Assembly: GCA_003254885.1 (NCBI GenBank) | Contig: QANT01000137.1 | Span: 1 to 64,000, forward strand | Reading direction: 5' to 3' | Source of the DNA: Purshia tridentata | Lineage: Eukaryota; Streptophyta; Magnoliopsida; Rosales; Rosaceae | Length of the DNA stretch: 64,000 nucleotides | Shown here: piece after piece, positions 53,150 through 64,000 of the stretch | How positions within the stretch are numbered: the first letter of the stretch is position 1 | Layout: every line of letters starts with the position of its first letter | Translations under genes and position numbers: made by a program | Notes under the pieces: generated by a model | What the model was told of the DNA's origin: nothing | Databases searched by the model: none | The model's input: only the letters and a program-made list of their open reading frames with translations

Positions 53150-54820
53150 TATCTATTAATCTAGAAAAACAGAGTTAGTTTGTTACTTTGTTCAGTTGGG
53201 TTTAGGTGTTATATAGCTACTTGGGCTTTGGTGAGGAGACAGATGCATAAATACATACATACATACATTAGTATATATATGCATACTGGCATTATATTAA
53301 TTATTGACATATGTCAGCGTAGTTAATGAATATTTCTTAGCTCTCTCTCTCTCTCCAAAAAAAAAAAATTCCAATGAAGCAAGTACTAGCTGATGCAGAT
53401 CTGCAGCAATATGAGACTAGGTATTAAGATGAGAATTATACAATATAGAGGGGAAGATCTATGATATAATAAAAAAAATTTGAGGTATGCCAATAGTCTA
53501 GGACAAATTTACAGTTGTCGAGTATGACACACATAAAAAAATAGGCCCAATAAGTGCTCACTAGAGTTAATTCAAAGGTTTGACAAACAGTTTGGGAGTT
53601 GTTGGGAGGAATTGATTTATGGGTTGTTTGCAGAAAGTCAATGGGGACGGAGGGTTTGAATTTTATTAATTTCTGAGCAGATTTGGCAGCAACAGGCAGG
53701 AATGAGGGAAAATGTGCTGGTCATCTGTACTTTGTCAAATTCTGTTATGCCTATGTTTTAGAGCCTTAGTTTCTTTATGAGAAAACTGTTGACTCGAACT
53801 TCAAGCCTCCAACACTATGTACGTGACTATGTCCAACAGATATAAGCCTCAGATATGAATGAGCTAATATTAAATGCAATCAAATTCAAATGGGTTTTAC
53901 ATACATTCTTCTATGAACACAGTTTTGGCTCACTAGTTCTGAAGCAGTAATTTTTCTCTAGGGATTGAAGACATTGTTTAGGATATTTATTAAAGAAGGT
54001 TTCCTGTCATCATTGAATTGACGTGTGTTTAGAAAAGTTATTATAATTAAAAAAAGCAGCTGGCTATTATACCTGATTAATATAAGACAACTGTTTGAAT
54101 TTAAGCTTGAAATTTTGGAAATATATATTCCTCTTGTATTGTGTCGGTAGTACTATACTCTTAAATCCCAATTATTGTTGGTAGGTGCATCATGTGCATG
54201 CTCTTTAATTTTTCTTTAGTTGTATGAAGAAGCGGTTGAAGTTATTTCTTTGGCTTTTCGTATGATGTTAACAGAGGAAGACAAAACCACATTGTGAAAT
54301 AGTGTAGAAAGTTGACAATGAGTGAATCATACTGCTGTCCTAACAGTGGATTTTAATGGATTTCAAAAGTATAACAAAATTTAGGCGTTCTCAAATAAGA
54401 TTTTAATAGATTCTATAAAATCTGAGTATACGATTTAGATTTTAATAGATTTTATAAAAAAATCCATAAAAGTTCAAATATTTTAAAAAATTTATGGATT
54501 TTATTAAATTATGGATTCTAATAGATTTGGATGAAACTTTTTTAAATAAAAAAGACATGAACATTCATTTTCACTGGATTTTGATGGATTGTATAAATAC
54601 CAATATTAGCAGTCATGACATATACCGATACTTTATATGCTCAGCGACGTATACCAATATTTTCATGCATAATAGTAAAGGTTGGAGCTGAAGCATTATG
54701 ACGATGTGGGAGCTGAAGCATTATAAGGTCGTGAATTGTTCAACTGTCCAACAATTCAACAACAGTCCATCTACCCCCGCCGGCTTCTCTCTCTGCTCCG
54801 CAAACTGCAAAACGGAGACG
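53150..54820. other. Spacer before the bioF array, with a repeat-like insert
   Basis: It includes the dioxygenase promoter, a (CATA)n run at about 53252-53270 and, from about 54055, the upstream part of the duplicated bioF unit. The part at about 54345-54600 is rich in GATTTTAATAGATT-like motifs, repeated about five times, and is not found upstream of copies 2 and 3, so it probably inserted after the duplication. Confidence 0.5.
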
Positions 54821-57775
54821 ATGAGGTCGTCGTGGGATCACTGGGTCGAAGAGGCACTCGAAAAACTCAAACACCTGAATCTCATCGGGTCTCTCAGTCC
54901 CATATACCTCCAAAATGGGCCACAAGAAGCCCAAAAACGCATGGAGGATGAACTCGATGTGTTGGATGAAATGCAGCCCTGGAACCGATCCTCTGTGGAG
55001 GTTCACATTTCTGAATCCACGTTTCGGAAATGGCTTGATCACGTTCCAAGTGTTGGAGATGATGAAGGTACCGACAAGTTGAAGAAGCTAGTATTGTTCT
55101 CTGGGAATGATTATTTGGGCTTGGGTTCACATCCCAGTGTTGGAAAAGCTGCTGCTAAGGTTCACTTTCTTAAAAATGATATCTTTACTTTAGCATGTTT
55201 TAAAACCATGTATGTAATAAGTGTTTATTATATGTATTCAACCAGGCAGCCCAAGAACATGGAATGGGCCCAAGGGGTTCTGCTTTAACCTGTGGATATA
55301 CCGATTACCACAGAAGACTGGAGTCATGCTTGGCAGACTTAAAGAAGAAAGAGGTATAAGCTGCTCTTTAACTCCTGCTTTTATAAACCAAACATGTTTT
55401 TTTGACTAGAACATATTATTTTGTTTTTGAAAGGATACCAAACAAGGTCTAAGATTTTTAGTTGAAACCCTATCTTGGACATAATTGTATGGTTTTCTGG
55501 AGGTCGGAAGCATATTTCGTTCTGTTGTTTTGATTTATTTGACTACTTTTAGGTGCTTTAGCTGAAAACTGATGCAATCTTGTTTAATATTTATCCACTA
55601 GGACTGCCTTCTTTGTCCTACGGGATTTGCAGCCAATACGGCCTTGATGGTAGCTTTGGGAAATATTGGCTCTCTCTTGGCTGCTGGAAATGAAAAGATT
55701 GCCATTTTTTCTGATGCACTTAACCACGCGTCGATAGTTGATGGTATTCGTCTTGCTGAACGTCAAAATTTAGAGATATTTATCTATAGACATTGTGACA
55801 TGACTCACCTTAATGCATTGTTGTAAGTCTTAAACTTCTGTTTTACATCTACTTTGTGTGCCTCATCTTTTTGTATATATACCTTATTGCGTTCATAGCT
55901 TAGCAATAAATGCATCTGTGCTTTGACAGGTCAAGTTGCACAATAAGGAAGAAAGTCGTTGTGACTGATACGTATGTGATTCTATATTTCAAAGCTACTC
56001 TCTATACCATCAAGTTTCAGTTGGAATCAATTTCATCTCGTTATAGAAGTGTTTCTATTTGATTTTATCTTGTTAACTTTCTAATTATCTGCATTTTTAT
56101 TTCACTGCAGCTTGTTTAGTATGGATGGAGACTTTGCACCAATGGGTGAGCTTGTGAAGCTACGCAAGGAGCATGACTTCCTGTTAGTTATTGATGATGT
56201 AAGTCATCTTGAGTTATATATTGTGCAGTAAAAGACTTGAAAAAGATTTTTAAGCCTGTTCTTTGTACACATGGTACTCATCTAGGGATTATGCTAACCT
56301 TTCAGTATTTTCCATGGTAATACTGGAAAACCAAAGCATGAAAAATTAAAATTATAAGTAAAAAGGTCTGTATTTTAGATTGTCATTGTATTACTGATGA
56401 ATTAATTCTCTACTAAACTCGGAAATCAACTCGTCCTGTTTGATTGAATTTTGTGTATTACAGGAAAAAATTGCTGTTGACAGTTGTTTTCATTTACTTT
56501 AGATATTAGCTAGTTATATAAAGTCTTATTGTTTTAAAACAAATATCAATTATAAAAAGAAAATCTACTCTTTGATTCAGGCTCATGGAACATTAGTTTG
56601 TGGCACAAATGGCGGAGGAGTGGCTGAGGAATTCCATTTTGAAAGAGATGTTGATATAAGTGTTGGCACATTGAGCAAGGCTGCAGGTTGCCATGGCGGA
56701 TTCATTGCCTGCAGGCAATTATTCATGCTTTCTTTTAAGTGAAATTGTGAATGTTGAGCTTATAGTTGTAGCAAATGTAAAATGAAAATGTGTGTGAACT
56801 ATTCCTGAATCACTAAATTTCTCTAAAATGTACTAATAATAAGAAGGAAATAATGTGGCAATTGGTTTTAACGCTTAATTATATTCTTTTGAATTGTTGG
56901 TTCTTGCATGTTTTGTATGTGAAAAATTATGAAATTTAGCTGAGCCATTTTCTGATTTCGGTATAAACAGCAAAAAGTGGAAGCAATATATACAATCAAG
57001 GGGTCGCTCTTTTATATTTTCAACTGCGATGCCGATACCAATTGTTGCTGCTGCCCATGGTAAATAATTAATATAGATTTGTTTGTTGATGGTAATTTAC
57101 TGGTTTTAGACTTTTAGTTGAATGTAAATCCTTCTAAAACATGTGTTACTTTTTATTATAGAAGCTTCAGAGCCTTTTCTTTTTGTTGTTAACATTGCAG
57201 CTGCTCTAATTGTGGCAAGAAAGGAAACATGGCGTAGAAGGACAATCTGGGATCGGGTGAAAGACTTTCGTGTTCTTACCGGAATCCCCGTAAATAGTCC
57301 CATAATATCTCTTATCGTAGGAAGCGAAGAGAAGGCTCTGCAAGCCAGCCAGTTCTGTTTCCTTATCTCTATATATTAAGCTGTTTGTCTGATATCAAAA
57401 TCATTCTATAATTGCATTTAACTTTGCTTATCATCATTGAACAGGAGTTTGTTGAAATATGGTTTTCATGTGACAGCAATCAGACCCCCAGCAGTGCCAC
57501 CCAACTCATGCAGGTTTGGGCAAATCTTCATTACACTTTTTCCATTCTGCTATAGCATATTTACAAGTTTGGGTTGGGTTGTATTCATCTTGTTCACTTT
57601 TATATTACTTGCACTTACATTTTTACTTACTTTTTTTTTTCTCAGGCTACGAGTGACTTTATGCGCAATGCACACAAGGGAAGATATTGAGAGCTTCACA
57701 AGTGCACTCTCCCGCTGTGTCAATTTCCAAGAAATTGGCATTCTTGGCTCGAATGGATCATATGCAAGGCTTTAG
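54821..57775 (+). CDS. BIOF: 8-amino-7-oxononanoate (KAPA) synthase, bioF copy 1, intact
   Basis: This PLP enzyme joins pimeloyl-CoA and alanine to make KAPA, the first committed ring-forming step of biotin synthesis. Ten exons (54821-55159, 55246-55353, 55602-55822, 55930-55971, 56111-56198, 56581-56714, 56971-57059, 57201-57351, 57445-57513, 57646-57775) join in frame to 456 residues. Motifs include GNDYLGLGSHP, HGMGPRGSAL with TCGYTDYHRRLE, DALNHAS, VIDDAHGTLVCG (Asp and His at PLP) and VGTLSKAAGCHGGF with the Schiff-base lysine. The C terminus ARL fits the peroxisomal PTS1 consensus. The exon 6 donor is GC, not GT. Compared with copy 3 it lacks the intron within exon 1 and has two in-frame losses (about five residues after LLAAG, one in LAERQ). 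The start is the ATG of MRSSWDHWVEEAL; the possible upstream codon is ACG here. Confidence 0.93.
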
Positions 57776-58741
57776 GATATGATTCTTTTAAATCCCATTT
57801 TTCCATAATTGTAATAATTAATAAAGTGTTGCAAATAACCCATAATAATAATGCTAGGATCCTAAATTGTGTCCCAAATTTGGATCCAAATGGTGTGCCA
57901 TTACAAATGTATTATACTTGTTGTGAAATAAAAGTGGGAGCATTTGAATTAAAAAAATATTGTCCTTCAATTATGCTATTGATTAGGAGAGATTGCACCT
58001 ATAATTATGTAAATGTTCATAATTACCATTTAAGCTAAGCTAATTAAGGAAATCAGCTGGGTATTATACAATTTATACCTATTAATTTAAGACAATTGCT
58101 TGGATTAAGGACTTAAGCTTGAAATTTAGGAAATATTGTTTTTATTATTGATTTGGTGCCGGTAGTCTTATTACTCTTGAAGCCCAATTGTGAGTAGGTA
58201 CATGCTCTTTAATTAGTTTTTGCTCATTAGTTTAACAATAATACTATTCTTAGCATTGTTGTTAAGTAGCATTGTTGTTAAGTTTAATGAAGACGTGGTT
58301 GGAGTAATTTCCTCGGCTTTTCTTATGTGGGTCAGTGGGTTATAAGTTCGTACAATGATGTTAACAGAGGAAAACAGAAACTTGTGGTGACAATTAGGTC
58401 TTCATGCCCATTGTCAAGCCAGCCCACAAAGTCTAATGAGGGATAATCATAGTGGACTGGACTGGACTCGGCATAAAATGCAATATAATAAAGAGTTTTA
58501 TTAAACACAGTCGTTTTCATGTAAATATTAAAAAGATTTCTTATCGATGTGTCATTATCGTTGCCGACATCTATCAATATGTTCATCCATGCACACACTG
58601 GTAAGGCAACTTGCACGTTAGAGCTGAAGCATTATAGCACTCTCTCTTTTTTGGTGACACATTATAGCACTCTTCAACTGTCCAATTACCCCGGCGGCTT
58701 CTCTCTCAGCTCTGCGAACTGCGAACTGTAAAATGGAGACG
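57776..58741. other. Spacer between bioF copies 1 and 2, upstream part of the duplicated unit
   Basis: From about 58050 the sequence parallels the region before copy 1 (from about 54055): TTATACCTATTAATTTAAGAC, GCTTGAAATTT and ACATGCTCTTTAATT blocks recur in order. The duplication therefore included promoter sequence as well as the gene. Confidence 0.65.
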
Positions 58742-59764
58742 ATGAGGTCGTCGTGGGACAACTGGGTCGAAGAGGCTCTTAGAAAACTCGGAACACCTGC
58801 AACTCCTCAAGTCTCTCAAACCCATATACCTCCCGAAAGGGCCACAAAAAGCCCAAAAATCAGTTGAGGATGAACTCGTTGTGTTCAATGAAATGCAGCC
58901 CTGGGAGGCTGGGACTGATCCTCTGTGGAGGTTCACATATATTTCTGAATCCACGTTTCGGAAATGGCTTGATGACGTTCCAAGTGTAGGAGATGATGAA
59001 GGTACCGAGAAGTTGAAGAAGCTAGTATTGTTCTCTGGGACTGGTTATTTGGGCTTGGGTTCACATACCACTATTGGAAAATCTGCTGCTAAGGTTCACT
59101 TTCTTAAAAATGATATCTTTACTTTCGCATGTTTTAAAACCATGTATGTAATAAGTGTTTAAATATATTCAACCAGGCAGCCCAAGAACATGGAATGGGC
59201 CCAAGGGGTTCTGCTTTAATCTGTGGATATATCGATTACCACAGAAGACTGGAGTCATGCTTGGCAGACTTAAAGAAGAAAGAGGTATAAGTATAATATT
59301 TGCTTTCACTTGTTTACGTGGACTTTGTCAATCTGTAGTACTGCTTGCTATTAATTAGCCATGGTGTTAAGGACCAATTGGCTTTTTACAATTGGGTGTG
59401 ACTGTCTGAATTTTGATTACAAAACTTAAGTTTTTAATTACTTGAATGAAATAACCCTTGGACATAATAACTGTGGTTTTTGGAAGGAAGCGTTTGATTC
59501 TGTTGTACGTTCTGATTTATTTGACTAAGTTTTAGGTGTTATAGGATTTTAGCTGATGCAATCTTGTTTAATATTTATCCACTAGGATTGCCTTCTTTGT
59601 CCTACGGGATTTGCAGCCAATATGGACTTGATGATCGCCATTTTTTCTGACGCACTCAACCATGCATGCGTCGATAATCGATGGTATTCGTCTTGCATAG
59701 TCTAAGATGATAATTAGCTGAAATTGGCATCCATGGCCCAAATGGATCATATGCAAGGCTTTAG
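58742..59764 (+). pseudogene. bioF copy 2, deleted pseudogene
   Basis: The copy starts like the others (MRSSWDNWVEEALRKL) but shifts frame within the first 60 bases at CTCGGAACACC, where the others read CTCCAACACC or similar. Exon 1 then continues in another frame (STFRKWLDDVPSVGDDEGTE), without the copy 3 intron. Exon 2 (59178-59285) and the start of exon 3 (59586 on) are present. About 50 bases of exon 3 are missing before ATCGCCATTTTTTCTGACGC. Soon afterwards the sequence jumps to the end of the last exon (GPNGSYARL, stop at 59762-59764). All exons carrying the PLP lysine and the Asp/His loop are gone, so it cannot encode an active enzyme. The upstream ATGGAGACG offers an ATG where the other copies have ACG or GCG. 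Confidence 0.88.
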
Positions 59765-60316
59765 GATTTGATTATTTGTATTTTCGTAAAAATAATTAAC
59801 TGTGAAGTAAATAGCTGGGAACTATAATATATGTACGCAAAAGTGTAAAACATAATATCGAAATGTTTGATAAATTTAATGTAAAATGTGATGGGAATGT
59901 ATAATAACTGAATTTTGATGTAACAATAACTTTTTATCACGGTAATTTTAAAAAGAGTATTTATTAATAAGCCACAACTTATTATATTTTTTAGTCAAAA
60001 ACGTGAACTTTAAATTTATTTATTTTTAAGCCATAAAAATATAATTTTTTATTAATAAGGCACAAAAACATTTTTAAGCACAAAAAAGGAAAAAATTTCA
60101 GCTATAAAAATATAAAAACAAAAAAAAAATTTCTTAAGAAAAAAAATTAAGTATAGTGTAATTTTACAAATTATAAAGTGTAACTCTTTACATATGACGT
60201 TAGAAAAAAAAATTAAACCAAAGTGTAACTAAAAAAAAACTCTTACACTTTAAATCATGACAGTATAAGTTATACTTTCTAAATGAATTACACTTTTATT
60301 TTTATGTACTGTGTAA

Positions 60317-60352
<36 letters not shown>

Positions 60353-61263
60353 CTCAACACGACTTCTATTGCATCAATTATCAAGGATTAATTCCTTGAT
60401 GGTTTATTGTTATGTAAACATGAGCAATTATGTATTTAATAGCTGTTTAATAATTTCTTTTTGCTAGCTACTCTCCATTCTCATACACTTCCTTTTCAAT
60501 TGCTTGCCCCGACTTATTGTTGCCATTATCTTAATACAAAATAAATAAATAAAATCAGTAAAACAACACAAACTTAAAATTAGCAACAAAAACAAAAAAA
60601 CAAAAATTTAAACCTTGAAACTAAACATTCCAAATCACTAAGGTATTGATGTGATGAAGAAATCAGTATCACAAAGTTTATTTAATTTCTCAATAACTGA
60701 ACAGTATAAAAAATAAAAAACTAAGATGTGCAAATTCAATTATTCAACTACCTTGATTAAGTTCCTGAGGTACATATTGAAAAGGATTTGAATGCTGCAA
60801 CTCGTCGTAGCAATGAGATAGTATGCAAACCAAGGTAAGGTAATTAAGTTTCGCTCTTAAGGTGTATTCGACAATAAAGAAGGATAGAGATTAAAGTTTG
60901 AGACGGTTTCACTTTGGATTTTCTCTATTGTTCTAGAGGTTTCTTTTTTCCATAAACTCTATAAAAGAGTTTTGCTTATAAATAAATAAACTAAATGTAT
61001 GTGTTTCTGACTTAATTAGAATTAATTTAGTAGTTTATCACTAATTTATCCTTTATTTTATGGGTAACAACAAAAGAAAAATGAAATAATTGGAAGAAAG
61101 GCGAAGCGCGAACGACATGTCGTTTGTATGCAAAAAGTTCTTTTTCTGGTGAGGCAACTGACACGTGAAAGAACCATCGTAGTACTCTTCAACTGTCCAA
61201 CAACAGTCCAACTACCCCCCCGGCCTCTCTCTGCTCTGCTCTGAAAACTGCAAAGCGGAGACG
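59765..61263. other. AT-rich spacer between bioF copies 2 and 3
   Basis: It contains a (CT)n run at about 60319-60348 and a 60150-60310 segment in which AGTGTAAC or its complement recurs in both orientations, which could fold. The last 150 bases resemble the proximal upstream region of copy 2 (GGTGAGGCAACTGACACGT, CTCTTCAACTGTCCAA). No gene is seen. Confidence 0.5.
60319..60349. repeat. (CT)n microsatellite
   Basis: About fifteen CT units lie in the spacer between bioF copies 2 and 3. Confidence 0.9.
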
Positions 61264-63935
61264 ATGAGGTCGTCGTGGGACCACTGGGTCGAAGAGGCTC
61301 TCGACAAACTCCAACACCTGCAACTCCTCCGGTCTCTGAGACCCATTTACCTCCACAATGGACCCCAAAAAGCCCAACAACCCGTCGAAGATGGATTCGA
61401 TGTGTTCGATGAAATGCAGCCGTGGGACAGATTCTCTGTGGAGGTTCATATTTCTGAACCAACGTTTCGGAAATGGCTCCATGACGTTCCCAGTTCCGGT
61501 AATGTTCCATTTTCCAATTGGGTTTTGTAGAAGTTTCTCAGTTTAGGACTTACAATTGCGTTTCTGGGATTTGTAGGAGATGAGGAAGGTACCCACAAGT
61601 TCAAAAAGCTGCTTTTATTCTCTGGAAACGATTATTTGGGCTTGAGTTCACATCCCACTATTGGAAAAGCTGCTGCTAAGGTTCTCTCTTTATGACACTC
61701 TTTTATAAAAATGATGTCTTTAACTTACCATGTTTTTGAAACCAATGTAATAAAAATTTAATTTCAGGCAGCCCAAGAGCATGGAATGGGCCCAAGGGGT
61801 TCTGCTTTAATCTGTGGATATACTGATTACCACAGAAGACTGGAGTCATGCTTGGCAGAATTAAAGAAGAAAGAGGTATGAGCTGCTCTGTTTATATAAT
61901 ATTACTGCTTTCACTTCTTCATGTGGACATTGTCAATCTGTGCTTGCTGTTAATTAGCCATGGTGTTAAGGGCCAATAACTAGAGACTTGGATTTAGACT
62001 ATGTCCCCTTTTATTGTCAGTCTGTCACACACACACGCTTGCCAATGCATGAATGCAGTAAACATCTCATTACCTTTTTCAGATGTAGAGAAAGATTAAA
62101 GTTCTATTTCATTGATTAGGAGCCAGGGCAATGATTTTGTATGGTTTACTAAGTTGAGTGTGACTGTCTAAATTTTGATAACAAAACTTGAGTTTTTAGT
62201 TGAAATCCTTGGACATAACTGTGTGGTTCTTTGGAGGTTTAAAGTGTTCGAATCTGTTGTTCTGAATTTTATTTCTGATTTATTGGACCACTTTTAGGTG
62301 TTTTAGCTGAAAACTGATGCAATCTTGTTTAAAATTTATCCACTAGGATTGCCTTCTTTGTCCTACAGGATTTGCTGCCAATATGGCCTTGATGGTAGCT
62401 TTGGGAAATATTGGCTCTCTCTTGGCTGCTGGAAAAACACCTTTACCTAATGAAAAGATTGCCATTTTTTCTGACGCACTGAACCACGCGTCGATAATCG
62501 ACGGTATTCGTCTTGCTGAACGACAAAAATCTGTAGAGATATTCATCTATAGACATTGTGACATGACTCACCTTAATGCATTGTTGTAGGTCTTAACCTT
62601 TTGTATTAAATCTTCGTGTGCCTCTTCTTATTGGATATATACCTTATTGTTTCTATAGCTTAGCAATGCATTTGTGCTTTGACAGGTCAAGTTGTACAAT
62701 GAGGAAGAAAGTCGTTGTGACTGATAGGTAAGTGATTCTATTTTTAAATGCTGCTTTCTATACCATCATTTTTTAGTTGGAATCAATTTCACATTTTTTA
62801 GTTGGAATCAATTTCACATTTTTTATCAAGTGTTTCTATTTGATTTTATCTTGTTATCTTTCTTATGACTTGCATTTGTCTTTCACTACAGCTTGTTTAG
62901 TATGGATGGAGACTTTGCACCAATGGTTGAGCTTGTGAAGCTACGCAGGGAGCATGACTTTCTGTTTGTTATTGATGATGTAAGTCATGCACACATGGTA
63001 CACTTATAGGGATTAATGCTAACCCTTTCCTGTAAATTCCATGGTATTTATTGGAAAACCATAGCATGATAAATTAAATTTGAAAGTAAAAAGGTCTGTG
63101 TTTCAGATTTTCAGGATGTAGTTACAGTCGAAATCAACTAGTTAAAAAAGTCTGTATAAGATATTAGTTATAAAAAGTCTTCATTGTTAAAAAACAGCAT
63201 ATTGGTGATAAAAACAAAATCTACTCTTTGATTCAGGCTCACGGAACATTTGTTTGTGGCAAAAATGGTGGTGGAGTGGCTGAGGAATACCATTGCGAAA
63301 TAGATGTTGACATATGTGTTGGCACTTTGAGCAAGGCAGCAGGTTGCCATGGCGGATTCATTGCATGCAGGCAACAGTTCATGCTTTCTTTTCCAGTATT
63401 ACTTTTGAATTATTGGATTCTTGGATGTTTCATCTCTTTGTATGTGAAAAATAATGAAATTTAGCTTTGTTACCTCATTTTCTGATTTCGATATAAACAG
63501 CAAAAGGTGGAAGCAACTCATACAATCAAGGGGTCGCTCTTTTATATTTTCAACTGCTACACCAATACCAATTGCTGCTGCTGCCCATGGTAAATTATTT
63601 AATTTTGTTTGTAGATGGTGGTTTTAATTGAAGATAATCCCTTCTACACATGAGTGACTTTTTATTATAGACTGTATGATTGTAGCTGTAATTTATCATG
63701 CATTATTCACATGGTATGATTGTAGCATTTTTACTCTTTATTGGAGTTCTTCCTGTAGTTAAAAATACAAATATAACTTTGCAGCTGCTCTTATTGTGGC
63801 AAGAAAAGAAGCATGGCGTAGAAGGGCAATCTGGGAACGGGTGCAAGACTTTCGTGCTCTCACTGGAATCCCCATAAATAGTCCCATAATATCTCTTATC
63901 GTAGGGAGCGAAGAGAACGCTCTGCAAGCCAGCCA
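61264..63935 (+). CDS. BIOF: KAPA synthase, bioF copy 3, cut by the window end
   Basis: Nine exons are visible: 61264-61498, 61577-61680, 61768-61875, 62347-62585, 62686-62727, 62892-62979, 63237-63370, 63501-63589 and 63785-63935. They are in frame throughout, and two further exons expected from copy 1 lie beyond the window. All active-site elements are present: GNDYLGLSSHP, DALNHAS, VIDDAHGTFVCG and VGTLSKAAGCHGGF (lysine). Differences from copy 1 are the extra 78-bp intron splitting the first exon after VPSSG, KTPLP in the LLAAG loop and KSVEIF instead of NLEIF. The GC donor after the IAC codons is shared with copy 1. It probably represents the ancestral structure and may be functional. 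Confidence 0.9.
62769..62826. repeat. Short tandem duplication in a bioF copy 3 intron
   Basis: TTTTTTAGTTGGAATCAATTTCACA is present twice in tandem; copy 1 has a single equivalent stretch (AGTTTCAGTTGGAATCAATTTCA) in the same intron. Confidence 0.75.
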
Positions 63936-64000
63936 GTTCTGTTTCCCTCTCTCTACTGCTGTCTGTGTGATATGGAGATCATTCTACAACTGCATCTAAC

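Noticed and set aside
60150-60310. AGTGTAAC motifs in both orientations, considered as a foldback element
   Set aside because: The arms are short and interrupted, with no consistent boundaries.

Overview
This is a nuclear genome window from a flowering plant, most likely a dicot tree or shrub. Genes carry GT-AG introns and are separated by long AT-rich spacers rich in microsatellites. The proteins (TDR/PXY receptor kinase, QWRF protein, DLNLP-type zinc finger, plant SF1 with an RRM) are plant-specific. The sequence alone does not fix the family; a rosid is my guess. One ambiguous base (N) lies at 27978.

Layout. 0.35-11.4 kb, minus strand: a long multi-exon SMC6 gene (SMC5/6 genome-stability complex) with an E2F-like site just upstream. 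14.5-15.5 kb, plus: an intronless three-finger C2H2 repressor of the ZAT type. 18.3-20.6 kb, plus: a five-exon QWRF (augmin-8-like) microtubule protein with a 142-bp tandem duplication in its last intron. 21.3-25.3 kb, minus: a two-exon TDR/PXY leucine-rich-repeat receptor kinase. 25.3-34.6 kb: a gene-poor stretch with one clear non-autonomous hAT element (26917-27604). 34.7-36.4 kb, minus: ribosomal protein L15 with telo-box and site II promoter motifs. 37.5-39.5 kb, plus: a plant protein of unknown function with a C-terminal membrane anchor. 40.2-43.3 kb, minus: RNA polymerase III subunit RPC4. 48.5-50.9 kb, minus: splicing factor SF1, intronless in its coding part. 52.0-53.1 kb, minus: a 2-oxoglutarate/Fe(II) dioxygenase with an apparent one-base frameshift near its end. 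54.8-64.0 kb, plus: a tandem array of three biotin-synthesis bioF (KAPA synthase) copies. The first is intact, the second is a deleted pseudogene, and the third is intact as far as the window goes.

The neighbouring genes are functionally unrelated housekeeping, developmental and metabolic genes; there is no operon-like grouping. The only real cluster is the bioF array. It is the most informative part of the window: one intron is present only in copy 3, a GC-AG intron is conserved in copies 1 and 3, copy 1 has lost two small in-frame segments, and the product ends in a peroxisomal targeting tripeptide. I found no clear sign of a new biological system, no CRISPR array, no tRNA or rRNA gene and no recognisable viral element.
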